Assembly (NCBI GenBank): GCA_035642095.1
Contig: DASQTB010000158.1
Location: 1 to 6,805 of the forward strand
Source: DASQTB01 sp035642095
GTDB lineage: Bacteria; Actinomycetota; UBA4738; CALAEC01
Reading direction: 5' to 3'
DNA length: 6,805 nt
Shown: in pieces, positions 1-6,693 of the stretch
Layout: every line of letters starts with the position of its first letter
Position numbering within the stretch: position 1 is the stretch's first letter
Translations under genes and position numbers: made by a program
The notes under the pieces: generated by a model
Seen by the model: the letters and a program-made list of their open reading frames with translations, nothing else
What the model was told of the DNA's origin: nothing
Database searches by the model: none

Positions 1-2545
1 CCGCCGATCCATCCCCCGGCCGAGCCTCCGCCACGAGGGTCACGTGGAAGGTGGACCCCCGACCGGCTCGGCTCTCTGCCCACACCGTCCCTCCCATCTG
101 CTCGGCCAGGCGCTTGCTGATGGCCAGTCCCAGCCCGGATCCTCCGTACCGCCGGGTGGTCGACGTGTCCACCTGGCTGAACGCCTCGAACAGGGTCTCC
201 ATCCGATCCTGGGGAATACCGATGCCGGTGTCCCGGATGGAGAAGTGGAGCTCGTACCTTCCAGCATCTCCATCGGACGAGTCGAGCCGCGTGGCGTCGA
301 CCTTCAGGACGACCTCCCCCTCCTCGGTGAACTTCACGGCGTTGTTGAGGAGGTTGAGCAGAATCTGTCGTACTCGGGTGATGTCGCCGACAATCGTGGC
401 CGGAGCCCGCCGATCGATCATGTACGCCAGGTCGAGCCCTCTCTCTCCGGCCGACCCGGCCACCAGCTCCAGGGCCGACTCGACGCATTGACGGAGGTCG
501 AACGGCCGCTGCTCGAGGTCCAGCCGCCCCGCCTCGATCTTGGAGAAGTCGAGGATCTCGTTGATCACACCCAGGAGCGCGTCGCCGCTGCTCCGGATGA
601 CCTCGGCGTAGTTCCGCTGCTCCGGCTGGAGCTGTGTGTCGAGCAGCAACCCGGTCATGCCGATCACCGCGTTGAGCGGCGTCCGGATCTCGTGGCTCAT
701 GGTGGCCAGGAACGCGCTCTTGGCCTCGGTGGCCGCCTCTGCCTCCTCCCTGGCTCGCTGGAGCTCGCCGATGTCGATGAACATGGCGTACAGCCCGGCC
801 GGCTCCCCGGCGACGGTGACCGGAGCGCCGAACATCTCCACATCCACCAGCGTGCCGTCCTTCCGGGTCCGCTTGGTGATGGCGTGCTGCAGCTCACCGG
901 TCATGCCACGCCGGGTGTACTCCTCGGCCTCTGCTCGGAACTCCTCGCTGGCAGCCACCAGGTCGTCGATGTTCCTTCCCACGGCATCTTCGGCGGTGTA
1001 CCCGAAGAGCCGCTCCGCGGTGGGATTCCAGGACGTCACGACGCCCTCCGGGTTGAGGAGGGCGACGGCCACCGGGCTCGACTGGATCAGCGCCTCGTAG
1101 TAGCGGCGCTGCCGCTGGACCTCGCCGATGTCGTGGTAGATGACGCTGTGGCCGACCCGCTCTCCGGCCACGGTTACCGGACTTCCCAGCACCTCCACGT
1201 CGACCAGCGATCTGTCCTTCCGCGTCCGGCGGGTGATCGCCCGGGTCCTTCCACCCTCCACCCCGGCGCGGCTGAATCGCTCCGCTTCTTCCCGGATGTC
1301 GCCGGTTCCGGCGACCAGGTCGTCGACATTGGCCCCCAAAGCCTCCTCGGCGGTGTATCCGAAGAGCTGCTCGGCGGCGGGGTTCCACCGGGTGACCCGG
1401 TTCTCTTCGTCCACGGTGACGATGGCCGCCTGACTCAGTTCCAGAACGGACTCGTAGTACTGCTTCTCCCGCTGAACTTCGCTGATGTCGTGGTAGATGG
1501 CCACGAACCCGACCCGCTTCTCGCTCACCACCACCGGCGCCGACACGAGCAGGACGTCCACCAGGGACCCGTCCTTGCGGGTCCGACGGGCAACGGCCCG
1601 GACCCAGTCGCCCTTCACGGCCGCCGCGCTGTACCGGACGGCCTCGGCGTGGAGGTCGGGGCGGCTGGCCACCAGGTCGTCGAGAAGCCGGCCGACGGCC
1701 TCCTCGGCCGAGTAGCCGAACAGCGTTTCCGCCGCCGGGTTCCAGGAGACAACCTTCGCATCGAGGTCGGTGACCACGATGGCTGAGGGACTGAGCTCCA
1801 GGAGTTGCTGGAAGTAGCGCTTCTGCTCTTGCAGCTCGGTGATGTCGTGATAGATCGCGTATCGGGCCACCGGCTGGCCGCCCACAACGATCGGCGCGCC
1901 GACGACGTCGACATCTACCAGGGACCCGTCCTTGCGGGTACGCTGGGTGACCAGCCGGACACCCCCTTTTCGATCCGCCTCGTCGTCTAGCCTCGCGCCC
2001 TCGGCGTGCAGGTCGGGCCTGGTGGCTACGAGGTCGTCGATCTTCCGCCCGATCGTCTCCTCTGTCGTGTAGCCGAACATGCGCTCGGCGCCCGGGTTCC
2101 AGGATCTCACCGTGGTGTCCATGTTGGTGATGACGATGGCCTCCGGGCTGACATGGAGAAGCGCCTCGAAAAACCGCTGCTGTCGGTTGAGCTCGGTGAT
2201 GTCGTGGTAGATACCGAGCATCCCCACCACCTCGCCGTCCGCCAGGAGAGGAGCGGCCAGCAGCTCGACATCGACCAGCGTTCCGTCCTTCTGGGTCCGC
2301 CGGGTGATGGTGTGGATGTGGTCTTTCTGGATGGCCCGCACGCTGTACGTGACGGCGGAGTCGTGGAGCTCCTCGGTCTTGGCGATGAGGTCGTCCAGGT
2401 TTCGACCGATGGCCTCCCCGGCCGTGTATCCGAACAGCCGTTCAGCAGCCGGGTTCCAGGCGACCACGTTGGCCTTGACGTCACTGATCACGGTGGCCGT
2501 CGGCGTGATCTCCAGCAGCGGTTCGAGGTGCTGCGTGTGTTTCAG
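1..2545 (-). CDS. Multi-PAS sensor histidine kinase (5 x PAS, HisKA, HATPase_c), 3' end cut by window edge
   Basis: Cytoplasmic-type sensor kinase that would autophosphorylate on histidine and pass the phosphate to a response regulator. My translation of the minus strand is open from 2635 to base 1. It contains five PAS domains (about 2554 to 770), each with a WNP..AE.LFGY core, an RRT.KDG(S/T)LVDV strand and a terminal (Y/F)(H/I)DI motif. HisKA follows, with H-box MSHEIRTPLNAVIG (phospho-acceptor His at 694-692). HATPase_c has an N-box LLNLLNNAVKFT (361-326), G1 box DTGIGIP (232-212) and G2 box GGSGLGLA (145-122). No transmembrane segment is visible. The H-box style resembles hybrid kinases, so receiver domains may follow beyond the edge (inference). 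The start is unresolved: no in-frame ATG, GTG or TTG lies between the upstream TGA (2638-2636) and PAS 1. The boundary given is an in-frame CTG at 2545. The first canonical in-frame start is GTG 2491-2489, which would truncate PAS 1. The signal ligand cannot be told; no LOV-type cysteine motif is seen. Confidence 0.93.
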   Translation of the reverse strand, partial: MKHTQHLEPLLEITPTATVISDVKANVVAWNPAAERLFGYTAGEAIGRNLDDLIAKTEELHDSAVTYSVRAIQKDHIHTITRRTQKDGTLVDVELLAAPLLADGEVVGMLGIYHDITELNRQQRFFEALLHVSPEAIVITNMDTTVRSWNPGAERMFGYTTEETIGRKIDDLVATRPDLHAEGARLDDEADRKGGVRLVTQRTRKDGSLVDVDVVGAPIVVGGQPVARYAIYHDITELQEQKRYFQQLLELSPSAIVVTDLDAKVVSWNPAAETLFGYSAEEAVGRLLDDLVASRPDLHAEAVRYSAAAVKGDWVRAVARRTRKDGSLVDVLLVSAPVVVSEKRVGFVAIYHDISEVQREKQYYESVLELSQAAIVTVDEENRVTRWNPAAEQLFGYTAEEALGANVDDLVAGTGDIREEAERFSRAGVEGGRTRAITRRTRKDRSLVDVEVLGSPVTVAGERVGHSVIYHDIGEVQRQRRYYEALIQSSPVAVALLNPEGVVTSWNPTAERLFGYTAEDAVGRNIDDLVAASEEFRAEAEEYTRRGMTGELQHAITKRTRKDGTLVDVEMFGAPVTVAGEPAGLYAMFIDIGELQRAREEAEAATEAKSAFLATMSHEIRTPLNAVIGMTGLLLDTQLQPEQRNYAEVIRSSGDALLGVINEILDFSKIEAGRLDLEQRPFDLRQCVESALELVAGSAGERGLDLAYMIDRRAPATIVGDITRVRQILLNLLNNAVKFTEEGEVVLKVDATRLDSSDGDAGRYELHFSIRDTGIGIPQDRMETLFEAFSQVDTSTTRRYGGSGLGLAISKRLAEQMGGTVWAESRAGRGSTFHVTLVAEARPGDGSA

Positions 2546-2554
2546 GAGCTCATC
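770..2554 (-). repeat. Tandem array of five PAS-encoding units, exact 357-bp period
   Basis: The (Y/F)(H/I)DI motif at the end of each PAS domain starts on the plus strand at 2198, 1841, 1484, 1127 and 770, always 357 bp apart. The WNP tryptophan codon (2458, 2101, 1744, 1387 and 1030, reading downward) has the same spacing. The units are therefore 2198-2554, 1841-2197, 1484-1840, 1127-1483 and 770-1126, 119 codons each with no net indel. Units 2 and 3 share an identical 23-nt run at 1917-1939 and 1560-1582, again 357 apart. This points to in-frame tandem duplication with limited divergence. The last unit differs most at its end (FIDI in place of YHDI) where it joins the helix leading into HisKA. 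Confidence 0.9.
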
Positions 2555-2635
2555 GTTGGTCCCCGTGGTCCCACCCCCTGGAGAGACATTCTGGCCGTCG
2601 GGTCCGGGATTGTCTACAGCCCCGGGCGAGAACCC

Positions 2636-3367
2636 TCAGCTCACGTGGAAGGTGATCTCCGTCAGCGTTTGGTTCCCGCTGGCCTCGATGGCCTGGACCT
2701 CGAGCTTGTACCTGGTCGCCGGCTCCAGGAACTCGGACGGGATGGTGACGCTGGTGACCGGGGCGGGGAGGTCGACGCTGAACACCCGGAGCGGATCCTC
2801 CCGCTCGACGATGGCCCGGTAGCCCACCACGTCGATCCGGCCGGGTTCGGGAACCGGGCTCCAAGCCGCCACAACGCCGTCGCGAGCGACCGTCGCGCCG
2901 TCTTCCGGTGAGGTGATCTGCGGCCCGGCCGGGATGTCGTGCGATAGCCTGGCCCCGCCGACCAGCTTCCGCCCTTCGACGGTCGTCCCGACCAACGCGT
3001 ACCTGCCCTCGGGGAACAGGCGCTTGAACCTCCTCAATGGAAACTCGTCGAAGGAAGGCTCGCTGCTCTCCGAGAACAGCTCGGTCAGCCCGTACCGCTT
3101 CAGACGGGACTTCGTGTTGACGGCCAGGATCCGCCTTCCTTCTGGGTTGGTGATGGTCATCTGGGCCCAGGGCTCGCCGTCCAGGAACACCTGGAGCCCG
3201 GCGTCACCGTCGGTCGCGTTGACCTCGACGATCATGGTGGCCTCGTCCAGACGGACCGGCTTCCCTGCCGCCCCGGCCAGGGGAGCGAGGCTGGAGCCCG
3301 CCGTGCCGATGGCCAGCAGCGGTAGCGACGCCGCCAGCAGGATGGTGGTCGTTCGATGAAGGCGCAT
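2636..3367 (-). CDS. Secreted protein with C-terminal fibronectin type III domain
   Basis: Predicted exported protein of 243 residues with no enzymatic motif. Residues 1-34 form a signal peptide: basic MRLHR, a hydrophobic stretch TTTILLAASLPLLAIG, then small residues and a likely signal peptidase I site near AGAA/GKP. Residues about 43-145 look like a beta-rich domain (MIVEVNATDGDAGLQVFLDGEPW, then FPEGRYALVGTTVEGRKL). Residues about 149-243 resemble a fibronectin type III fold, with ITSPEDG, AAWSPV, VVGYRAIVE, LEPATRYKLEVQAIEASGNQT and a final FHVS. The ATG start is well supported by an AAGGAG Shine-Dalgarno 6 nt upstream. It lies directly upstream of the multi-PAS kinase on the same strand and in the same reading frame, separated by its own TGA. 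A periplasmic or extracellular binding or adhesion role is only a guess. Co-transcription with the kinase could mean it feeds a signal to it, but the kinase has no visible membrane segment. Confidence 0.85.
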   Translation of the reverse strand: MRLHRTTTILLAASLPLLAIGTAGSSLAPLAGAAGKPVRLDEATMIVEVNATDGDAGLQVFLDGEPWAQMTITNPEGRRILAVNTKSRLKRYGLTELFSESSEPSFDEFPLRRFKRLFPEGRYALVGTTVEGRKLVGGARLSHDIPAGPQITSPEDGATVARDGVVAAWSPVPEPGRIDVVGYRAIVEREDPLRVFSVDLPAPVTSVTIPSEFLEPATRYKLEVQAIEASGNQTLTEITFHVS

Positions 3368-3373
3368 CCGAAA

Positions 3374-3379
3374 CTCCTT
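3374..3379 (-). promoter_or_regulatory. Strong Shine-Dalgarno of the fibronectin-domain gene
   Basis: The minus strand reads AAGGAG here, followed by a 6-nt spacer (TTTCGG) and the ATG at 3367-3365. It is the clearest ribosome binding site in the window and fixes the start of the secreted protein. Confidence 0.75.
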
Positions 3380-3468
3380 CCTGCCCCGTCGGCCGCCGGG
3401 ATGCGGTCCGACGTCGCCAGCATGCCGGGACGGCGATGAGAGGACCGTGAGCTCGAGATGAATTCGCC

Positions 3469-3474
3469 TAGTCT
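3469..3474 (+). promoter_or_regulatory. Possible -10 element for a leaderless oxidoreductase transcript
   Basis: TAGTCT fits the actinobacterial TANNNT -10 pattern and ends 6 nt before the ATG at 3481. Transcription would then start at or next to the start codon. The gene has no good Shine-Dalgarno, which fits a leaderless mRNA. No convincing -35 is seen around 3446-3451, so this is a weak candidate. The remainder of the divergent gap (3368-3480) shows no other recognisable site. Confidence 0.3.
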
Positions 3475-3480
3475 GATGGG

Positions 3481-3879
3481 ATGCCGCTCCCCGCCTGGCT
3501 GGGCCGGTTCAACCGGAGGGTCACCAACCCGCTGCTCCGCCCCGCGGCGAGCCGGCTTCCGCTCTTCGCCGTGGTGGTCCACCGAGGGCGGCACTCGGGC
3601 CGGACCTACCGGACGCCGGTCAACGTGTTCCCTTCGGGTGACCACTTCCTGATCGCCCTGACCTACGGTCCGAAGGTCGAGTGGGTGAAGAACGTCCTGG
3701 CTGCGGGGCGGTGCCGGCTGATCCATCGCGGTCGCTCGGTGGACCTGGTTCGACCCAGGCTGCTGGAGCGTCCGGAAGACGCCGCCGCCGTCCCCGACCC
3801 GATACGGGCCGTCCTCCGTGTCATGGACGTGACCGACTACCTGCGCCTCGACCGGGATGGGGCCGCCCCGTCGGGGTAG
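3481..3879 (+). CDS. Nitroreductase-family deazaflavin (F420)-dependent oxidoreductase (Ddn-like)
   Basis: Small single-domain protein of 132 residues, about the usual size for the Ddn/FDOR split beta-barrel family. Members of this family bind coenzyme F420 (or a flavin or other cofactor) and reduce quinones, nitro compounds or other substrates. Diagnostic stretches are the N-terminal amphipathic LPAWLGRFNRRVTNPLLRP, then VVHRGRHSGRTYRTPVNVF (residues 32-50, matching the family's GRKSGR..RTP.. pattern), and LIALTYGPKVEWVKNVLAAGRCRL (57-80, matching YG...WV.N). The ATG at 3481 puts the first helix directly after the start; an out-of-frame ATG lies just upstream at 3476. There is no strong ribosome binding site, see the possible -10 just upstream. 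The stop at 3877-3879 is 10 nt before the cupin start, so the two are probably one operon. Whether F420 is used depends on the host making it, which this window cannot show. Confidence 0.85.
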   Translation: MPLPAWLGRFNRRVTNPLLRPAASRLPLFAVVVHRGRHSGRTYRTPVNVFPSGDHFLIALTYGPKVEWVKNVLAAGRCRLIHRGRSVDLVRPRLLERPEDAAAVPDPIRAVLRVMDVTDYLRLDRDGAAPSG

Positions 3880-3889
3880 GTACGAGCAC

Positions 3890-4267
3890 ATGAGCGAACG
3901 AGCCAGGATCGACATCGTCACCGCAGCCCGGGAGAACGAAGCCTTCCGGCGGGAGATCGTCACCGCCAAGCACAGCCAGCTCGTGGCCATGACCATCCCG
4001 GTGGGGAAGGACATCGGCGAGGAGGTTCACGAGCACGTGGACCAGATCCTGATCTTCGTCGACGGCAGGGGCGAGGCCATCCTGGAGGGTGATCGCACGC
4101 CGGTCGGTCCGAACGACCTCGTGTTCGTGAAGGCCGGGACGCGCCACAACTTCGTGAACACCGGAGATGGCCCGCTGCGGCTGGTCACGGTGTACGCCCC
4201 TCCCGAGCACGAGCCGGGGACCGTCCACGCCACGAAGGAAGAGGCGGAGGCGGCCGAAGCGTCCTGA
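3890..4267 (+). CDS. Small single-domain cupin protein
   Basis: Cupin barrel of 125 residues. Motif 1 is GEEVHEHVDQILIFVDGRG (residues 43-61), with probable metal ligands His47 and His49; Gln52 sits where the canonical Glu is expected. Motif 2 is GPNDLVFVKAGTRHNFVNTGD (73-93), with His86 and Asn90. The C-terminal YAPPEHEPGTVHATKEEAE is typical of a group of small stand-alone cupins whose substrate is not established. I chose the ATG at 3890 over the in-frame ATG at 3857 because the latter overlaps the oxidoreductase by 23 nt and adds a basic, non-cupin leader. A purine-rich GGGGTAGG lies about 9 nt upstream. The gene begins 10 nt after the oxidoreductase stop, so joint transcription is likely. 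A metal-dependent enzyme or a small-molecule sensor are both possible. Confidence 0.85.
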   Translation: MSERARIDIVTAARENEAFRREIVTAKHSQLVAMTIPVGKDIGEEVHEHVDQILIFVDGRGEAILEGDRTPVGPNDLVFVKAGTRHNFVNTGDGPLRLVTVYAPPEHEPGTVHATKEEAEAAEAS

Positions 4268-4280
4268 GCCCTGGGCTTAG
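4264..4280 (+). terminator. Possible hairpin terminator after the cupin gene
   Basis: CTGAGCC (4264-4270) can pair with GGCTTAG (4274-4280) across a 3-nt loop: seven pairs including one G-U. The stem includes the cupin TGA stop. There is no T-tract after it; the octamer AGCTCGGG follows twice instead (4279-4286 and 4290-4297). Hairpins without a U-tract occur as putative terminators in high-GC actinobacteria, but this one is short and may be chance. Confidence 0.25.
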
Positions 4281-4310
4281 CTCGGGCCAAGCTCGGGAAA
4301 GTGTCCTGCC

Positions 4311-5207
4311 GTGAAGTTCAGACGACGATACCGAAGCCGGTACGTGAGTGACCGGCGAGCGATGTCTCCGTCGGGCGGCGGCTTCTCCGGTGGCTTGCCG
4401 ATCGGCGCGGCGGGGGGCGGGATCGGGGGGATCGTCCTCCTTCTCCTCTTCCTCTTCCTGGGAGGCGGGGACATCCTCGGCGGGGGAGGGGACAGCGTCC
4501 CCGACATCGATCGGTTCCCTCAGGCTCCCTCGGCCGGAGCTCAGGACCCCGCCGTGCCGGGCGGCACCGACCCGGAGGCCGAGCAGGTCTCCTTCGTGTC
4601 GTTCGTGTTCGACGACGCCCAGGCCACGTGGACCCAGCTGTTCGAGGAGTCCGGCCGGACCTATCGGCCGGCCCAGCTGGTCCTGTTCCGCCAGACCACG
4701 GATTCGGGGTGTGGTTTCGCCACCTCGGACGTCGGCCCGTTCTACTGCCCCGCGGATGAGACGATCTATCTGGACCTGGGCTTCTTCCGCGAGCTTCAGA
4801 ACCGCTTCGGCGCGGAGGGGGACTTCGCCCAGGCGTACGTCGTCGCCCACGAGGTGGCCCACCACGTCCAGAACCAGCTCGGGATCAGCGGGCGCGTGCA
4901 GCGCTTGTCGGGTGAAGACCCGTCCGCGGCCAACGAGCTCTCGATCCAGCAGGAGCTTCAAGCTGACTGTCTGGCCGGCGTGTGGGGCCAGACCACGTAC
5001 GAGCGCGGGCTCCTCGAGACCGGCGACCTCCAGGAGGGGCTCGGCGCGGCTGCGGCCGTGGGCGACGACCGGATTCAGCGCCAGGTCACCGGGACGGTGA
5101 ACCCCGAAACGTGGACCCACGGCTCCTCCCAGCAGCGCCGGACCTGGTTCGAGGAGGGGTTCACCTCCGGCGACGCCGACACCTGCGACACCTTCGGCTG
5201 GACCTAG
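4311..5207 (+). CDS. ypfJ: Membrane-anchored neutral zinc metallopeptidase (YpfJ family)
   Basis: Zinc metallopeptidase of 298 residues, near the usual length for the YpfJ/KPN_02809 family (Zn_peptidase, PF04228). The basic cytoplasmic N-terminus MKFRRRYRSR..SDRR is followed by a Gly/Ser-rich stretch and one hydrophobic segment (residues about 38-53, GIGGIVLLLLFLFLGG) that would anchor the protein with its catalytic domain outside. Residues about 92-298 form the peptidase domain. HEVAHH at 180-185 is the HExxH zinc motif (His180, Glu181, His184). ELQADC at 215-220 supplies the probable third ligand Glu215. C134 (SGCGF) and C146 (FYCP) could form a disulfide. The start is GTG at 4311, chosen because it keeps the basic residues before the membrane segment; an ATG at residue 18 is a possible alternative. 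The ribosome binding site is weak (GGGAAAG). Physiological substrates of this family are not well defined. The symbol is by family resemblance. Confidence 0.92.
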   Translation: MKFRRRYRSRYVSDRRAMSPSGGGFSGGLPIGAAGGGIGGIVLLLLFLFLGGGDILGGGGDSVPDIDRFPQAPSAGAQDPAVPGGTDPEAEQVSFVSFVFDDAQATWTQLFEESGRTYRPAQLVLFRQTTDSGCGFATSDVGPFYCPADETIYLDLGFFRELQNRFGAEGDFAQAYVVAHEVAHHVQNQLGISGRVQRLSGEDPSAANELSIQQELQADCLAGVWGQTTYERGLLETGDLQEGLGAAAAVGDDRIQRQVTGTVNPETWTHGSSQQRRTWFEEGFTSGDADTCDTFGWT

Positions 5208-5250
5208 CGTCCCGCTCAACTGCTTCGGCGGGGCGGCCGATGACGTCTGA

Positions 5251-6693
5251 GTGAGCATCGAGGCCTGGCCCCGGCGGGTTACGGCGGGGCCGCCCCGGGA
5301 GCAGTTCTCTCACGCCCTGGCGGCGTTCGTCGACTTCGTCCTTCCCCAGCTGGAGAGCCTGCTGCTAATGGCTCGGGGGAGCGGTCTCCCGAACGCCCAC
5401 GAGTTGGCCCTGGCCGAGGCCCACGGGGTTGTGGCGGCCTTCGCCGCCGGCGACGACGTGGTCACCGAGGAGGAGGTCCGGACCGTCCTGGAGCTGGAGG
5501 GCGTGCCGGCCGGCGGCCGGGCCGAGGCCCTGGCCACCCTCGGCCGGTGGAAGCAATCGGCGGGGACGTCCTTCCCGGCGCTGGCGGCATGCGTCTTCCG
5601 GGACGTGCTCGACGGTGGCGTGCGCGGCGCTCGCTACCTCAGGCTGGCCGTGGCGCTGGCCGAGGCCACCGCGGCCCTGGATGAGGTGTCCGATCGGGAG
5701 CGGACCGACGTTCGGCTGTTCGAGGATCACCTCCGAGCCGAGCTTGAGGCCACCACCGATCGGGCCCGGACCGGAGGACTCCAGATCTCGCTCCCGCCGG
5801 CCGAGCGTGTCCGAGCCGGCGCGGCCGGCCCGATCCCCTCGCGGGCACCGGACCAGCCGCCCCCCGAGAGCGTCGAGGACGCCCTCCAGGCCCTCAACCG
5901 CCTGATCGGTCTGGCCCAGGTCAAGGAAGAGGTCCGGACGTTAACGAACCTTCTGCGGGTCCGGCGGCGACGCCGCGAACTTGGGCTGCCGGCCCCCACG
6001 ACCAGCCACCACATGGTGTTCCTGGGAGCGCCGGGGACGGGCAAGACGACCGTGGCCCGGTTGCTCGGCCGGATCTTCCGGGCCCTGGGCCTCTTGGAAC
6101 ACGGCCGTGTTCGGGAGGTGGCCCGGGAGGATCTGGTGGGCGGCTACCTGGGCGAGACGGCCCTGAAGTGCGACCGAGTGGTCACCGAGGCCCTGGGCGG
6201 GATCCTGTTCGTCGACGAGGCCTACACCCTGGCCCCGGTGAATCTCCAGGACTCCTTCGGGAGCGAGGCCATCGCCACGCTGGTGAAGCGGATGGAAGAC
6301 GACCGGGACCGGTTCGTGCTCATTGTGGCCGGTTACGAGAACGAGATGCGCCGGTTCCTCGACTCGAACCCCGGCCTCCGGAGCCGATTCTCGGAGACGA
6401 TCCGGTTCCCCGACTACGACCCGGGGGAGCTGGGCGCCATCCTCGACGCGTTCGTGTCAGACGGAGGATACCGACTGACGGCGGGCGCCCGGGGGAAGGC
6501 CCAGGAGATCATCCGGGAGGGGTGGGAGGCCCGAGGTCATGGCTTCGGCAACGCCCGGATGGTCAGGAACCTGTTCGAGGACATGGTAGGGGCTCACGCC
6601 AACCGGCTGGCGGGGGAGACCGAGCATGCGACGGCCGACCGGCTATCGCTGATCGAAGCGGACGATGTGACAGCGGCCGCCCGGGAGCGGTAG
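5251..6693 (+). CDS. CbxX/CfqX-type AAA+ ATPase with TerB-like helical N-terminal region
   Basis: Protein of 480 residues. Residues about 15-170 are all-helical (FVDFVLPQLESLLLMARG, VVAAFAAGDDVVTEEEV); they loosely recall a TerB-like acidic helical domain, but I cannot confirm this by eye. A Pro-rich linker (about 180-205) leads to the AAA+ module, which has LNRLIGLAQVKEEV, Walker A GAPGTGKT (259-266), pore-loop region GGYLGETA (297-304), Walker B ILFVDEA (318-324), sensor 1 region IVAGYENEM (358-366), arginine finger region NPGLRSRF (373-380) and sensor 2 region GFGNARMVRN (431-440). CbxX/CfqX proteins are ring-forming remodelling ATPases; relatives activate Rubisco or act in type VII secretion (EccA), but no Rubisco or ESX gene is present here, so the client is unknown. 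Translation starts at GTG 5251, immediately after an in-frame TGA, so it cannot begin earlier. It lies 43 nt after the metallopeptidase and may be co-transcribed with it. Confidence 0.9.
   Translation: MSIEAWPRRVTAGPPREQFSHALAAFVDFVLPQLESLLLMARGSGLPNAHELALAEAHGVVAAFAAGDDVVTEEEVRTVLELEGVPAGGRAEALATLGRWKQSAGTSFPALAACVFRDVLDGGVRGARYLRLAVALAEATAALDEVSDRERTDVRLFEDHLRAELEATTDRARTGGLQISLPPAERVRAGAAGPIPSRAPDQPPPESVEDALQALNRLIGLAQVKEEVRTLTNLLRVRRRRRELGLPAPTTSHHMVFLGAPGTGKTTVARLLGRIFRALGLLEHGRVREVAREDLVGGYLGETALKCDRVVTEALGGILFVDEAYTLAPVNLQDSFGSEAIATLVKRMEDDRDRFVLIVAGYENEMRRFLDSNPGLRSRFSETIRFPDYDPGELGAILDAFVSDGGYRLTAGARGKAQEIIREGWEARGHGFGNARMVRNLFEDMVGAHANRLAGETEHATADRLSLIEADDVTAAARER

Noticed and set aside
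44..1786. Long open frame of 580 codons on the plus strand
   Set aside because: It is the codon-aligned antisense mirror of the histidine kinase. The minus-strand translation carries PAS, H-box, N-box and G-box motifs; the plus-strand product shows no family motif and merely repeats with the PAS period.
2636..2638. TGA recoding (alternative genetic code or selenocysteine) at the fibronectin-kinase boundary
   Set aside because: The cupin gene ends naturally at TGA, TGA also directly precedes the AAA+ start, and no selenocysteine insertion element is evident. An ordinary stop is the simpler reading.
2006..2911. Open frame of 301 codons on the plus strand
   Set aside because: Antisense shadow crossing both the kinase and the fibronectin-domain gene. 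It stays open because both genes share one frame and the TGA between them reads TCA on this strand.
3232..4014. Minus-strand frame of 260 codons covering the divergent gap and the oxidoreductase
   Set aside because: It opposes genes with clear family motifs on both sides (signal peptide plus Shine-Dalgarno on one, Ddn-like and cupin motifs on the other) and its product has no recognisable domain.
5211..5232. Inverted repeat CCCGC/GCGGG after the metallopeptidase stop
   Set aside because: The stem is only five pairs with a 12-nt loop and no T-tract; not enough to call a terminator.
4185..5258. Minus-strand frame of 357 codons opposite the metallopeptidase
   Set aside because: Antisense of a gene with an intact HExxH zinc motif; low-complexity product typical of shadow frames in GC-rich DNA.
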